From CAYMCJ01 sp964388985 (lineage in GTDB: Bacteria; Patescibacteriota; Patescibacteriia; Patescibacteriales; CAYMCJ01): a stretch of DNA of 29,517 nucleotides. The notes under the pieces are model-generated. The model saw nothing but the letters and a program-made list of their open reading frames with translations, ran no database searches and was not told the origin of the DNA. The stretch spans positions 1 to 29,517 of the forward strand of contig CAYMCJ010000006.1 in the NCBI GenBank assembly GCA_964388985.1, read 5' to 3'. This document shows positions 13,822 through 21,882 of the stretch, one piece after another; position 1 is the first letter of the stretch, and each line of letters begins with the position of its first letter. The translations under genes were made by a program, and so were the position numbers.

Positions 13822-16068
13822 ATGACAAACAAAGCCACCATTAAAATAATTATTGTTTTAGCTTTTATTTTTGTTTTTAGCGGCTGTTCGCTTTTCCCAA
13901 AGGTTTCTCTTCCTAATATAAAAAATTCGCCCGATGATAATCTTGGGGTCGATACGGGGGACGCTAAAACAATTGATGAGCAGCTGACGGCGCAGAGTAG
14001 AATTAATAAATTTACCGACCTGGATAAATTAAAAGAATTTTTAGAGCAGGGGGAGGGTATTTCCGATTATGGTTACTCGGGTCTTGAGAGAGCGGTTGAT
14101 ATGGATTTTGCTGGAGAAGCGCTGGTTAATGCTCCGCTGGCAACCAAGCAGGCAGTCGGTGAAGCAACCGGATTCGGGGCGGGAGCGGATGACTTTTCCA
14201 AAACCAATGTGCAGGTAGAAGGAGTTGATGAGGCCGACATTATAAAAACCGACGGCAAATATATTTACGCGGTTGTTAAAAATGATTTATTTATTGTTAG
14301 CGCTTATCCGGCCGAGGAGGCTGAAATTTTGGCTAAAATTGAGTTTAAATCAAGACTAGAAGATATTTATATCAACGACAATAATTTAGTTATATTCGGC
14401 TGGGACGATAAAATTTTTGAAAATGATGTTTACCAAAAATTTGGGCGACGCGGGGATTATACTTTTTTAAAGGTTTTTGATATTACTGATAGAAAAAATC
14501 CCCAGCAGGTCAGAGATTTGGACTTTGAAGGCTCCTACCGTGATTCAAGACTAATAGGCGACTATGTTTATTTCGTAACTAATAATTATAATTATTATTA
14601 TATTGAAAGTGAACCGGTTATTCCCAGAATAATAGAAAATGGAGAAGTTTTGACAAACGATTGCGAATTTACAGATAAATGTTTTGTCCCGGATATGTAT
14701 TATTTTGATATTCCTTATGATTCTTATAATTTTACCACCGTAACCGCCATTAATGTAAGAAATAATAATGAGGCGATTGTTGGTGATGTTTATCTTTTAT
14801 CCGGCAGCCAGAATATGTATGTATCAAAGAGCAATTTATATATAACCTACACAAAATATATCAGTGAATACCAGCTGGAGATGGAAGTTATGAAAGAAAT
14901 TGTTTATCCTTTATTAAGTGTTAAAGACCAGGAAAAAATTGCCAAGATTGAAAAGGTGGAAAATTTTATTTTATCAAAAGAAGAAAAAATGACAAAAATA
15001 TCGCGAATTATTGAACATTTTGCGGCCTCTTTAAGCGAAGAGGAACAGGCGCAGTTGGAAAAACAAATAGAAGCGGGAATAAAGCAAAAATATGAAGACA
15101 TTTCCAAAGAACTTGAAAAAACAGTTATTCATAAAATAGCAATTGACGGAAACAATATAGAATATAAAAATTTTGGCGAAGTTACGGGCCAGGTGTTAAA
15201 TCAGTTTTCCATGGACGAAAGTGACGGTTATTTCCGCATCGCTACCACCAAAAATAGAACCTGGTCAAGATACGAAGAGGAACAAAGGGAATCTTATAAC
15301 AATCTTTATGTTCTTGATGATAATTTGAAGGTAGTTGGCGCTTTAGAAGGATTAGCCGAAGGGGAACGTATTTATTCGGTAAGATTTATGCAGAAGCGCG
15401 CTTATTTGGTGACTTTTAAACAAATGGACCCGTTGTTTGCGATTGATTTGTCTGACCCTCGTAATCCAAAAGTTTTAGGAGAGTTAAAAATACCGGGTTA
15501 TTCTGATTATCTTCATCCTTACGATGATACGACTTTAATCGGTTTGGGCAAAGATACCGGTGAAACGGAATGGGGCGGAGTCCGAACCAAGGGAATTAAG
15601 CTATCGCTTTTTGACGTTTCCGACATCAGTCAGCCCAAGGAAATTGATACTTATATTATCGGCGACAGCGGTAGTGATTCAATTGCTTTATATGACCATA
15701 AAGCTTTCTTATTTTCCCGCGATAAAAATTTATTGGCTATTCCGGCCTCGGTTAGGGAATCCCTGGGCGAGTTTGGCCGGGATAAGCTTACTTTTGTCGG
15801 AGCGGTTATATTTAATATAAATAAAAACGGTTTTGAGCTTAAAGGTAAGATAGACCATTCAGACGGAGGTCAGCCGTCGGAGCAGGATTATTGGCAAGGT
15901 TATAATTATTATGACAACACCGTAAAAAGATGCCTTTATATCAATGATATTCTGTATACTTTTTCCAACGAATATCTGAAAATGAATAAGTTGGGCGACT
16001 TGGCACTGGTTAAAAAGCTGGAATTAAAAAAGCAAAAATCAGGCGATGATTTTGAGGTGATAAATTAA
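13822..16068 (+). CDS. Secreted beta-propeller domain lipoprotein (PF09826-like)
   Basis: The protein has 748 residues. The signal peptide ends in lipobox SGC (about residue 21), so it is exported and lipid-anchored. The segment NVQVEGVDEADIIKTDGKYI at about residue 131 is the hallmark of the secreted beta-propeller family PF09826 found in archaea and bacteria. Propeller strands continue to the C-terminus (SDYLHPYDDTTLIGLG, YWQGYNYYDNTVKRCLYIN). A helical, coiled-coil-like insert rich in Lys/Glu lies at about residues 350-435. Function is unknown; an adhesion or envelope-interaction role is plausible. It begins a co-directional group with a slipin and a membrane protein, 30 nt and 13 nt apart. 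Confidence 0.85.
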   Translation: MTNKATIKIIIVLAFIFVFSGCSLFPKVSLPNIKNSPDDNLGVDTGDAKTIDEQLTAQSRINKFTDLDKLKEFLEQGEGISDYGYSGLERAVDMDFAGEALVNAPLATKQAVGEATGFGAGADDFSKTNVQVEGVDEADIIKTDGKYIYAVVKNDLFIVSAYPAEEAEILAKIEFKSRLEDIYINDNNLVIFGWDDKIFENDVYQKFGRRGDYTFLKVFDITDRKNPQQVRDLDFEGSYRDSRLIGDYVYFVTNNYNYYYIESEPVIPRIIENGEVLTNDCEFTDKCFVPDMYYFDIPYDSYNFTTVTAINVRNNNEAIVGDVYLLSGSQNMYVSKSNLYITYTKYISEYQLEMEVMKEIVYPLLSVKDQEKIAKIEKVENFILSKEEKMTKISRIIEHFAASLSEEEQAQLEKQIEAGIKQKYEDISKELEKTVIHKIAIDGNNIEYKNFGEVTGQVLNQFSMDESDGYFRIATTKNRTWSRYEEEQRESYNNLYVLDDNLKVVGALEGLAEGERIYSVRFMQKRAYLVTFKQMDPLFAIDLSDPRNPKVLGELKIPGYSDYLHPYDDTTLIGLGKDTGETEWGGVRTKGIKLSLFDVSDISQPKEIDTYIIGDSGSDSIALYDHKAFLFSRDKNLLAIPASVRESLGEFGRDKLTFVGAVIFNINKNGFELKGKIDHSDGGQPSEQDYWQGYNYYDNTVKRCLYINDILYTFSNEYLKMNKLGDLALVKKLELKKQKSGDDFEVIN

Positions 16069-16097
16069 AATATTTAATAATTAAGTTATCTAAATTT

Positions 16098-16847
16098 ATG
16101 GAAGGAGCTTTTACAATTTTAGGGATAGTATTATTTATATTTTTAATCAGTTTAAAACAGATTAATCAGTATGAGCGCGGAGTAAAATTTACCATGGGCC
16201 GTTATGCCGGTATAATGAATCCGGGCTGGAGAATTGTAATTACCATATTTCAAACTTATAAAAAAGTTGATATGAGGGTTAAGGCGGTTGATGTGCCCGA
16301 CCAGAAAGCAATTACCAAGGATAATGTATCAGTAATGGTGAACGCGGTAATTTACTACAAAGTGCTGGCGGCGGAAAAAGCCATAATTGAAGTTGAAGAT
16401 TTTCGTTACGCCATATCGCAGTTTGCCCAGACCACTATGCGCAATATTGTCGGCGAAGCGACTTTGGACGAGCTCCTGGCCAACCGTGATAAGATTGCCG
16501 ACAGGATCAGAGAGATAGTTGACAAAGAAACGGACGAATGGGGTTTAAAGGTCAGCAATGTTGAGTTAAAGGATGTTAGTTTGCCGATAGAGATGGAAAG
16601 GGTTATTGCCAAGCAGGCCGAGGCGGAAAGAGAAAAAAGAGCGGTCATAATTAAGGCGGAAGGCGAAGTGATGGCGGCCGAGAATATGTCTAAAGCCGCC
16701 AAAATATTGGCCGGATCTGACGGCGCTCTGCATCTAAGGACGTTACAGTCAATAAATGACTTATCGTCAGACCAGTCTAATACTGTAATTTTTGCTATCC
16801 CCCTTGAAGTTCTAAGGGCGTTTGATGGATTTAAGAAGAATAAATAG
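16098..16847 (+). CDS. Slipin (stomatin-like SPFH/Band 7 protein)
   Basis: The protein has 249 residues. One N-terminal membrane hairpin or helix (about residues 5-20) is followed by an SPFH/Band 7 domain with the typical QYERGVKFTMGRYAGIMNPG, then VNAVIYYKV, TMRNIVGEATLDELLANRDK, WGLKVSNVELKDVSLP and the helical AEAEREKRAVIIKAEGE segment. Slipins form ring-like assemblies on membranes and organise lipid domains. Their usual partner is an NfeD-type protein; here the following gene is a multi-pass membrane protein broken by a gap, with no visible NfeD domain. Confidence 0.9.
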   Translation: MEGAFTILGIVLFIFLISLKQINQYERGVKFTMGRYAGIMNPGWRIVITIFQTYKKVDMRVKAVDVPDQKAITKDNVSVMVNAVIYYKVLAAEKAIIEVEDFRYAISQFAQTTMRNIVGEATLDELLANRDKIADRIREIVDKETDEWGLKVSNVELKDVSLPIEMERVIAKQAEAEREKRAVIIKAEGEVMAAENMSKAAKILAGSDGALHLRTLQSINDLSSDQSNTVIFAIPLEVLRAFDGFKKNK

Positions 16848-16860
16848 TTAATATTTAAAT

Positions 16861-17007
16861 ATGTCTAAAAAAGAAAAAATATTATTATTTTTATTAATAA
16901 TGGTTTTGGCTGCTTTTTTATATTTAATTATTACTTCAGAATCTGATGTTATTAAAAATAAAGAAGCAGTAAATTTGGAAAAAGATGATAATTATTTGGA
17001 AGAGTTA
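16861..17007 (+). CDS. N-terminal fragment of a membrane protein (cut by gap)
   Basis: The start at 16861 gives one membrane helix (ILLFLLIMVLAAFLYLII) and then an Asp/Glu-rich polar stretch. It runs into the 100-N gap. It may be the same gene as 17108-17721, since the frame happens to stay open if the gap is really 100 nt, but that is not proven. Confidence 0.6.
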
Positions 17008-17107
17008 NNNNNNNNNNNNNNNNNNNNNNNNNNNNNNNNNNNNNNNNNNNNNNNNNNNNNNNNNNNNNNNNNNNNNNNNNNNNNNNNNNNNNNNNNNNNN
17101 NNNNNNN
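17008..17107. other. Assembly gap of 100 N
   Basis: A placeholder of exactly 100 N, true length unknown. It separates two pieces of membrane-protein coding sequence. Confidence 0.95.
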
Positions 17108-17721
17108 ATAGTGAAATTGATAAAAGTTGGTGGAATTTTTCGATTTTGCCGGCTTGTTTTTTATTTAGCCTTTCCATATATTCATCCCTGTTAACGAATA
17201 ATCTTTATATTCAATTGTTATTTTTTGTTAATATGGTTTTTATATATTTTTATTTAAAAAGTATTTATTATTATTTAATAAGGCCGGAATTTTATAAAGC
17301 GCAAACTATAGAAAATTTATCTTCTTACGGAAATTTTTTAGTTATTTTCTTTTTTTCGTCAGCTAGTTACGGTCTGCAGTCATTTTTGAATATAGCAACC
17401 GCCTTGTTGATATTTTTTATATTATTGCTTTTGGCGTTAGTGGTTTACCAAGTGATGTGGGCCAATAAAATAGATATAAATTTGGGGTTTATTTTTATTT
17501 TATTATTGTGTTTAATTTTAGTTGAAATCGCTTGGTCTATTTCTTTCTTGCCCTTAAATTATAATGTTTTAGGGATGGTGCTGGCTATCTGTTATTATAT
17601 ACTAATTGGCTTGACCAGATTTTATTTAAAAGGTAAATTAGACGGCAAGATTGTAAAATTATATTTATTTTCAGGCTTTATAAGTATTTTTATATTATTG
17701 TTGACATCCAGCTGGATATAA
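17108..17721 (+). CDS. Integral membrane protein (5'-partial, after gap)
   Basis: About 204 residues are visible, nearly all hydrophobic, with six or seven membrane helices and short loops. There are no charged catalytic motifs, no Cys clusters and no recognised family. Aromatic residues are frequent (FFFFSSASYG, FYLKSIYYYL). It follows the slipin on the same strand. Whether it joins the 16861 fragment depends on the true gap length. Function unknown. Confidence 0.65.
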
Positions 17722-17760
17722 TTAATATAAATATAGGGCCTACGCGTTTGCCTATATCAT

Positions 17761-17878
17761 TATTTAAAATATTTTAAATAGTTCTACCAAGTATCCTTGT
17801 TTGTTTACCCACAAATTGCAAATCAAGTACGAATTTGCAAATACCAGCTAAAATATTTTATCTAGTATTTGTAAATTT
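17761..17878. repeat. AT-rich palindromes upstream of the HtrA-like gene
   Basis: Bases 17761-17780 form a perfect 20-bp palindrome. A second structure pairs 17831-17844 with 17865-17878 (12 of 14) around another palindrome, TAAAATATTTTA. The arms resemble those in the clpC and pilT leaders. The whole 17722-17982 region has no gene. Confidence 0.5.
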
Positions 17879-17982
17879 ATAGCAGATTTGTATATCAGTA
17901 GGAAATAGATGTCAATTATAGGCAACTGTTTAGGCATAAATAGCTTTGGAATAATATTTGAAACGTGTAAGTTATAAAATAT

Positions 17983-19161
17983 ATGAAAAATAAAAAGGAT
18001 AATTTTATAAATGATAAAATTTTAACGGTTGTTATTTCTGTAATTTTTGGGTTGATTGCCGGTTTGGTAGGGGCTTTGGCGGCCGGGGCATTTTTATTTG
18101 AAGATTTATCAAATATTCCATTTTTCGGGGAGATTAATTTTTCCAATAGCCATTACAACGGTTCAAATTTAGTGATAAGTGGCGCCAAGAAAGTAATAGT
18201 TGAGCAGGACACAAAAATAATTGAAACCATAAATTCTGTTAATAATAGCATAGTTGGTATTTACAAAAAAATACCGGAGGGAAAATCCGAACCGGCGGTA
18301 AATAATAATAATTTTGAATTAGCCGATTATTATAAGTTGGACCAGCCGGTGGGGTTAGGAATAATTGTAAGTAGTGATGGCTGGATAGCAACTGATGTAT
18401 CCAACTATAATGTTGGCTTAAGCAATATATTGGACAATTATGTCATTATTACAAAAGAAAATAGAATTTATAATATTGATAGTTTTATTAAAGATACAGT
18501 AACATCATTTTCATTTATACATGCGGCCGGCGCCAATGATTTTTCAGTCTGTCAGTTTGCGGAAGAGAATGAAATAAAAAGCGGTCAGGCAACCTTAATA
18601 GTCGGCTGGAGAGGCAAGAATTTATTAAGCAGATTGATTGAAAAAAAAGATATAAGTTCCTCATTAGTTAAAAATAGCGATGTTTATTTTGAAAGTTATA
18701 TATTGTCTAACGGTATAGACAGAAAGTTTTATGGCACTGCCGTGTTTGATTTGTCGGGGAATATTATCGGTTTAGTTGACGGAAAAGGGGGTGTAATACC
18801 GGTCAGTCATTTTACTTCGGCAATTAATAGTTTATTTAAAAATAACGAAATTAGACGTCCGAGTTTAGGTATAAATTATATAGATTTATCAAATTTAATT
18901 TCAGGGAAAAAGACTTTGGAAAATGGCGCTATTATTTATAAAGAGGGCGGTAAAAACGGCATAGTTCCACAAAGTCCGGCTGATTTAGCCGGTTTAGATG
19001 AAGGAGATATAGTTATTTCAATTGACAGTAAAATTATTAACGGTGATAATAATTTAACCAATGTTATTCAAAGTTATTTGGCTGAAGATGAAATAAATAT
19101 TTTATATTTAAGGGGCGGAGAAGAAAAAGAAATTAAAGTAAAATTAGGTGAGATTGAATAA
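17983..19161 (+). CDS. HtrA-like membrane protein with PDZ domain, probably a pseudoprotease
   Basis: The protein has 392 residues. An N-terminal membrane helix (about 13-40) anchors a periplasm-side trypsin-like domain and a C-terminal PDZ domain (about 290-390; SPADLAGLDEGDIVISIDSK). The first strand GLGIIVSSDGWIATDVSN aligns with the HtrA pattern GSGFIIS.DGYIVTN.HV, but Ser140 stands where the catalytic His should be. The Asp is kept (Asp186 in GANDFSVCQF). The catalytic-Ser region reads RKFYGTAVFDLSGNIIGL, so Tyr250 occupies the GNSGG serine position. With both His and Ser gone it is unlikely to cleave peptides and may act as a substrate-binding or regulatory protein. A terminator follows at 19204-19230. 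Confidence 0.75.
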   Translation: MKNKKDNFINDKILTVVISVIFGLIAGLVGALAAGAFLFEDLSNIPFFGEINFSNSHYNGSNLVISGAKKVIVEQDTKIIETINSVNNSIVGIYKKIPEGKSEPAVNNNNFELADYYKLDQPVGLGIIVSSDGWIATDVSNYNVGLSNILDNYVIITKENRIYNIDSFIKDTVTSFSFIHAAGANDFSVCQFAEENEIKSGQATLIVGWRGKNLLSRLIEKKDISSSLVKNSDVYFESYILSNGIDRKFYGTAVFDLSGNIIGLVDGKGGVIPVSHFTSAINSLFKNNEIRRPSLGINYIDLSNLISGKKTLENGAIIYKEGGKNGIVPQSPADLAGLDEGDIVISIDSKIINGDNNLTNVIQSYLAEDEINILYLRGGEEKEIKVKLGEIE

Positions 19162-19203
19162 AGAAATAATAACTTTTATCTTTTTAAAGGCATTATAATT
19201 ATT

Positions 19204-19230
19204 AAATAAGTATTTTAATACTTATTTTTT
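19204..19230 (+). terminator. Intrinsic terminator after the HtrA-like gene
   Basis: AAATAAGTATT / AATACTTATTT is a fully complementary pair of 11-nt arms (loop 2 nt, so the top pairs open), followed by further T. It runs straight into the extended -10 of pgk. Confidence 0.7.
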
Positions 19231-19232
19231 TA

Positions 19233-19241
19233 TGGTATAAT
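19233..19241 (+). promoter_or_regulatory. Extended -10 promoter of the pgk glycolysis block
   Basis: TGGTATAAT is placed so that transcription should begin near 19248, just after the first possible ATG (19246). That makes the ATG at 19276 the likely pgk start. Confidence 0.6.
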
Positions 19242-19275
19242 ATAAATGAGAAGGGATATTTTTGTGATTTGTGAT

Positions 19276-20460
19276 ATGGAAATTAAATCAATCAGAAAAG
19301 CTAAAAAATTGACCGGCAAAAAAGTGTTATTGCGGGCTGATTTTAATGTACCGGTAAATATTAAAGGGGAGGTAAAAGATGATTTTAAGATATTGGCCAG
19401 TTTGCCTACCATAAGATTTTTATTGCGATATAAATGTAGAATAATTATAATTACTCATTTGGGTCGTCCTCAAAGCAATAGTGACTCTAAAATTAAAAAG
19501 GTAAAATGTTGTTCAGTCAAGCATATTGGAGCGCATCTTAGCCGGTTATTAAACAAGAAAGTAAAATTTATTAATGATTGCGTTGGTTTTAAAGTTGGAA
19601 CGGAAGTAAGTAAAATTAAGGCCGGGGAAATATTAATTTTGGAAAATTTGCGATTTCACAAAGCGGAGATGGAAAATAGCAAGAAATTTGCCCGGGAATT
19701 GGCCAGTTTGGCGGATATTTATGTTAATGATGCTTTTGGTGTTAGCCATAGAAAACATGCTTCTCTTTCGGCAATCAAAAATTACATTCCGTCCTATGCC
19801 GGTATATTATTGGAAAATGAGGTAAAAAATTTAAGCAAGGCTTTAAACCCGAAGCAGCCGCTGTTGACCGTGCTCGGCGGAGCCAAATTAGCCACCAAGA
19901 TTTCTTTAATAAAAAATTTACATAAAAAATCATTTAGAATATTAATAGGTGGCGCTTTAGCCAGTATTTTTTTCGCCGCCCACAATTTAGAAATTGGTAA
20001 ATCATTAATAGACAAGGCAAGTGTCAAATTAGCTAAAAAGTTTAAAGACAAAAGCATTATTTTGCCGATAGATGTTATTGTTAGTGATTCATCAATGGAG
20101 AAAGCGCAAGTAAAAAGTATTAGCGGTATAAATAAAAATGATATTATTTTAGATATTGGTCCTCAAACCATTAAACTATACTCTAGTTATATCAGAAAAG
20201 CTAAAACTATAATTTGGAATGGCCCGATGGGAATGTTTGAAAATGAGCGCTTTAAACATGGTACTCTGGGGATTGCCTGCGCCATTGCTTCCCGTTCGGT
20301 CGGCCAAGCCTATGGAATAGCGGGAGGCGGGGAGACGGTTAAGGCTTTAAGGGCAATGAAGATGATTGATTATATTGATTGGGTGTCTACCGGCGGCGGA
20401 GCCATGCTGGCTTTTTTGGGGAAAGAGAGATTGCCGGGGTTAAATAAAATAGTTAATTAA
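19276..20460 (+). CDS. pgk: Phosphoglycerate kinase
   Basis: The protein has 394 residues from the ATG at 19276. The frame opens at 19246, but the predicted transcription start falls after that codon, and family proteins begin just before KKVLLRADFNVPV. Motifs in order: RADFNVPV, THLGRPQ, ENLRFHKAE, NDAFGVSHRKHAS, VLGGAKLATKISLI (nucleotide-binding half), IWNGPMGMFEN and STGGGAMLAFL. It transfers the phosphate of 1,3-bisphosphoglycerate to ADP. It is the first of four co-directional lower-glycolysis genes, which fits the fermentative, glycolysis-centred metabolism usual for CPR bacteria. Confidence 0.96.
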   Translation: MEIKSIRKAKKLTGKKVLLRADFNVPVNIKGEVKDDFKILASLPTIRFLLRYKCRIIIITHLGRPQSNSDSKIKKVKCCSVKHIGAHLSRLLNKKVKFINDCVGFKVGTEVSKIKAGEILILENLRFHKAEMENSKKFARELASLADIYVNDAFGVSHRKHASLSAIKNYIPSYAGILLENEVKNLSKALNPKQPLLTVLGGAKLATKISLIKNLHKKSFRILIGGALASIFFAAHNLEIGKSLIDKASVKLAKKFKDKSIILPIDVIVSDSSMEKAQVKSISGINKNDIILDIGPQTIKLYSSYIRKAKTIIWNGPMGMFENERFKHGTLGIACAIASRSVGQAYGIAGGGETVKALRAMKMIDYIDWVSTGGGAMLAFLGKERLPGLNKIVN

Positions 20461-20510
20461 TTGTCATATAGCGCCGGCCGGTAAAGTAAAATATAATTTT
20501 ATTAAGCGGG

Positions 20511-20519
20511 TGTTATATT
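20511..20519 (+). promoter_or_regulatory. Possible extended -10 for eno
   Basis: TGTTATATT lies 13 nt before the eno ATG, which would give a nearly leaderless transcript. A TATAAT at 20492-20497 is another candidate. Both lack a good -35. Confidence 0.3.
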
Positions 20520-20532
20520 ATAAGTATATTAT

Positions 20533-21789
20533 ATGAAAATTAAAAAAATTAGGGCGCGGGAAATTTTGGATTCGCGGGGCAATCCGACAATTGAAACAGA
20601 AATTATCTTGGATAATGGAATTTTGGGTAAGGCCAGCGTTCCTTCGGGAGTTTCAACCGGAGCTCATGAAGCTCATGAATTACGGGACAGAGACGAAAGA
20701 AGGTATGGCGGTCTGGGAGTTTTAAAAGCGGTCAAAAATGTTAATGATAAACTTTTTAAAGCCGTAGTTGGCCAAAATATTTTTAAACAGGAAGAAATTG
20801 ACGATATTATGATAAAGTTAGATGGCACGAGTAATAAGAGAAAAATCGGCGCTAATGCAATTTTGTCCGTATCTTTGGCCTGCGCCCGGGCCGGAGCGGC
20901 GGCGGGGAAAATAGAATTGTATAAATATTTGCAAGAATTATATAAATTTAAAAATAATTTTAAAATGCCGATTCCGTTTTTTAATATATTTAATGGCGGC
21001 CGGCATGCCGATACTAATTTGGATTTTCAGGAATTTATGATAATTCCGATAATTAAAACTAATTTTTCGGAAAAAGTCAGAATAGGCGCCGAAATATTTC
21101 ATGAATTAGGGAAGGTTTTGAAGAAAGCCGGGTTTGATACTGATGTAGGCAGTGAAGGCGGATATGCTCCTGACATGACATCAAGCATCCAGGCGATTGA
21201 ATTGATTATAGCGGCGATTATAAGCGCCGGGTATAAACCAGGCAAGGAAATAGCTCTTGGAACCGACGTTGGTTCTTCCGAGCTTTATAATAAAGCCGAC
21301 AAAAAATATATTTTCAGATTAGACCAGTCAAGTTTTACCAATAATACCATGATCGGTTTATATTATGAGTGGTTGAGAAAATACCCAATAATTTCCCTTG
21401 AAGACGGACTGGCGGAAGATGATTGGGAAGGGTGGCAGGAATTAACTAAAGAATTAGGGGAGGAAATGATATTAGTTGGCGATGATTTATTTGCTACCAA
21501 TATTAATCGTTTGCGTCAAGGCTTGAAAGAAAAAGTCGCTAATACAATATTGATAAAGCCCAATCAGGTCGGTACTTTAACCGAAACGATGTCCTGCATT
21601 AAGTTAGCCCAAAAGCATAATTATAAAATTATGGTTTCGCATCGTAGTGGAGAGACATGCGATGATTTTATTTCGGATTTGGCGGTAGCGGTCGGGGCTG
21701 AATATATTAAAGCCGGTTCGTTGTCCAGAGGGGAGAGACTGGCAAAATATAATCGATTAATGGAAATAGAGGGTTTAATAAATTTTTAA
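20533..21789 (+). CDS. eno: Enolase (phosphopyruvate hydratase)
   Basis: The protein has 418 residues, a normal length. It dehydrates 2-phosphoglycerate to phosphoenolpyruvate. Visible signatures: AREILDSRGNPT, ASVPSGVSTGAHEAHELRD, NGGRHADTNLDFQEF, SEGGYAPD, SLEDGLAEDDWEGW (metal ligands), VGDDLFATN, LIKPNQVGT with the catalytic Lys, MVSHRSGET and KAGSLSRGERLAKYN. All active-site elements are present. The 72-nt spacer to pgk has a GCCGGC palindrome and possible promoters, so eno may be read both from pgk and from its own start. Confidence 0.96.
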   Translation: MKIKKIRAREILDSRGNPTIETEIILDNGILGKASVPSGVSTGAHEAHELRDRDERRYGGLGVLKAVKNVNDKLFKAVVGQNIFKQEEIDDIMIKLDGTSNKRKIGANAILSVSLACARAGAAAGKIELYKYLQELYKFKNNFKMPIPFFNIFNGGRHADTNLDFQEFMIIPIIKTNFSEKVRIGAEIFHELGKVLKKAGFDTDVGSEGGYAPDMTSSIQAIELIIAAIISAGYKPGKEIALGTDVGSSELYNKADKKYIFRLDQSSFTNNTMIGLYYEWLRKYPIISLEDGLAEDDWEGWQELTKELGEEMILVGDDLFATNINRLRQGLKEKVANTILIKPNQVGTLTETMSCIKLAQKHNYKIMVSHRSGETCDDFISDLAVAVGAEYIKAGSLSRGERLAKYNRLMEIEGLINF

Positions 21790-21840
21790 TTTTTTAATTT
21801 TGTAAATAATTTTTAATGCTTAAATTTTTTAAAAATAAAT

Positions 21841-21846
21841 TATAAT
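21841..21846 (+). promoter_or_regulatory. Possible -10 box for the first gpmI
   Basis: A perfect TATAAT lies about 37 nt before the start codon in an AT-rich spacer. No good -35 and no TG extension are seen. Confidence 0.35.
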
Positions 21847-21882
21847 CAGTAGCAGTTTAAAAATTAAAAATTAAATTTTACT

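Noticed and set aside
16861..17721. One continuous 286-residue membrane protein across the second gap
   Set aside because: Continuity depends on the placeholder length of 100 N. I list the two sides as separate fragments.
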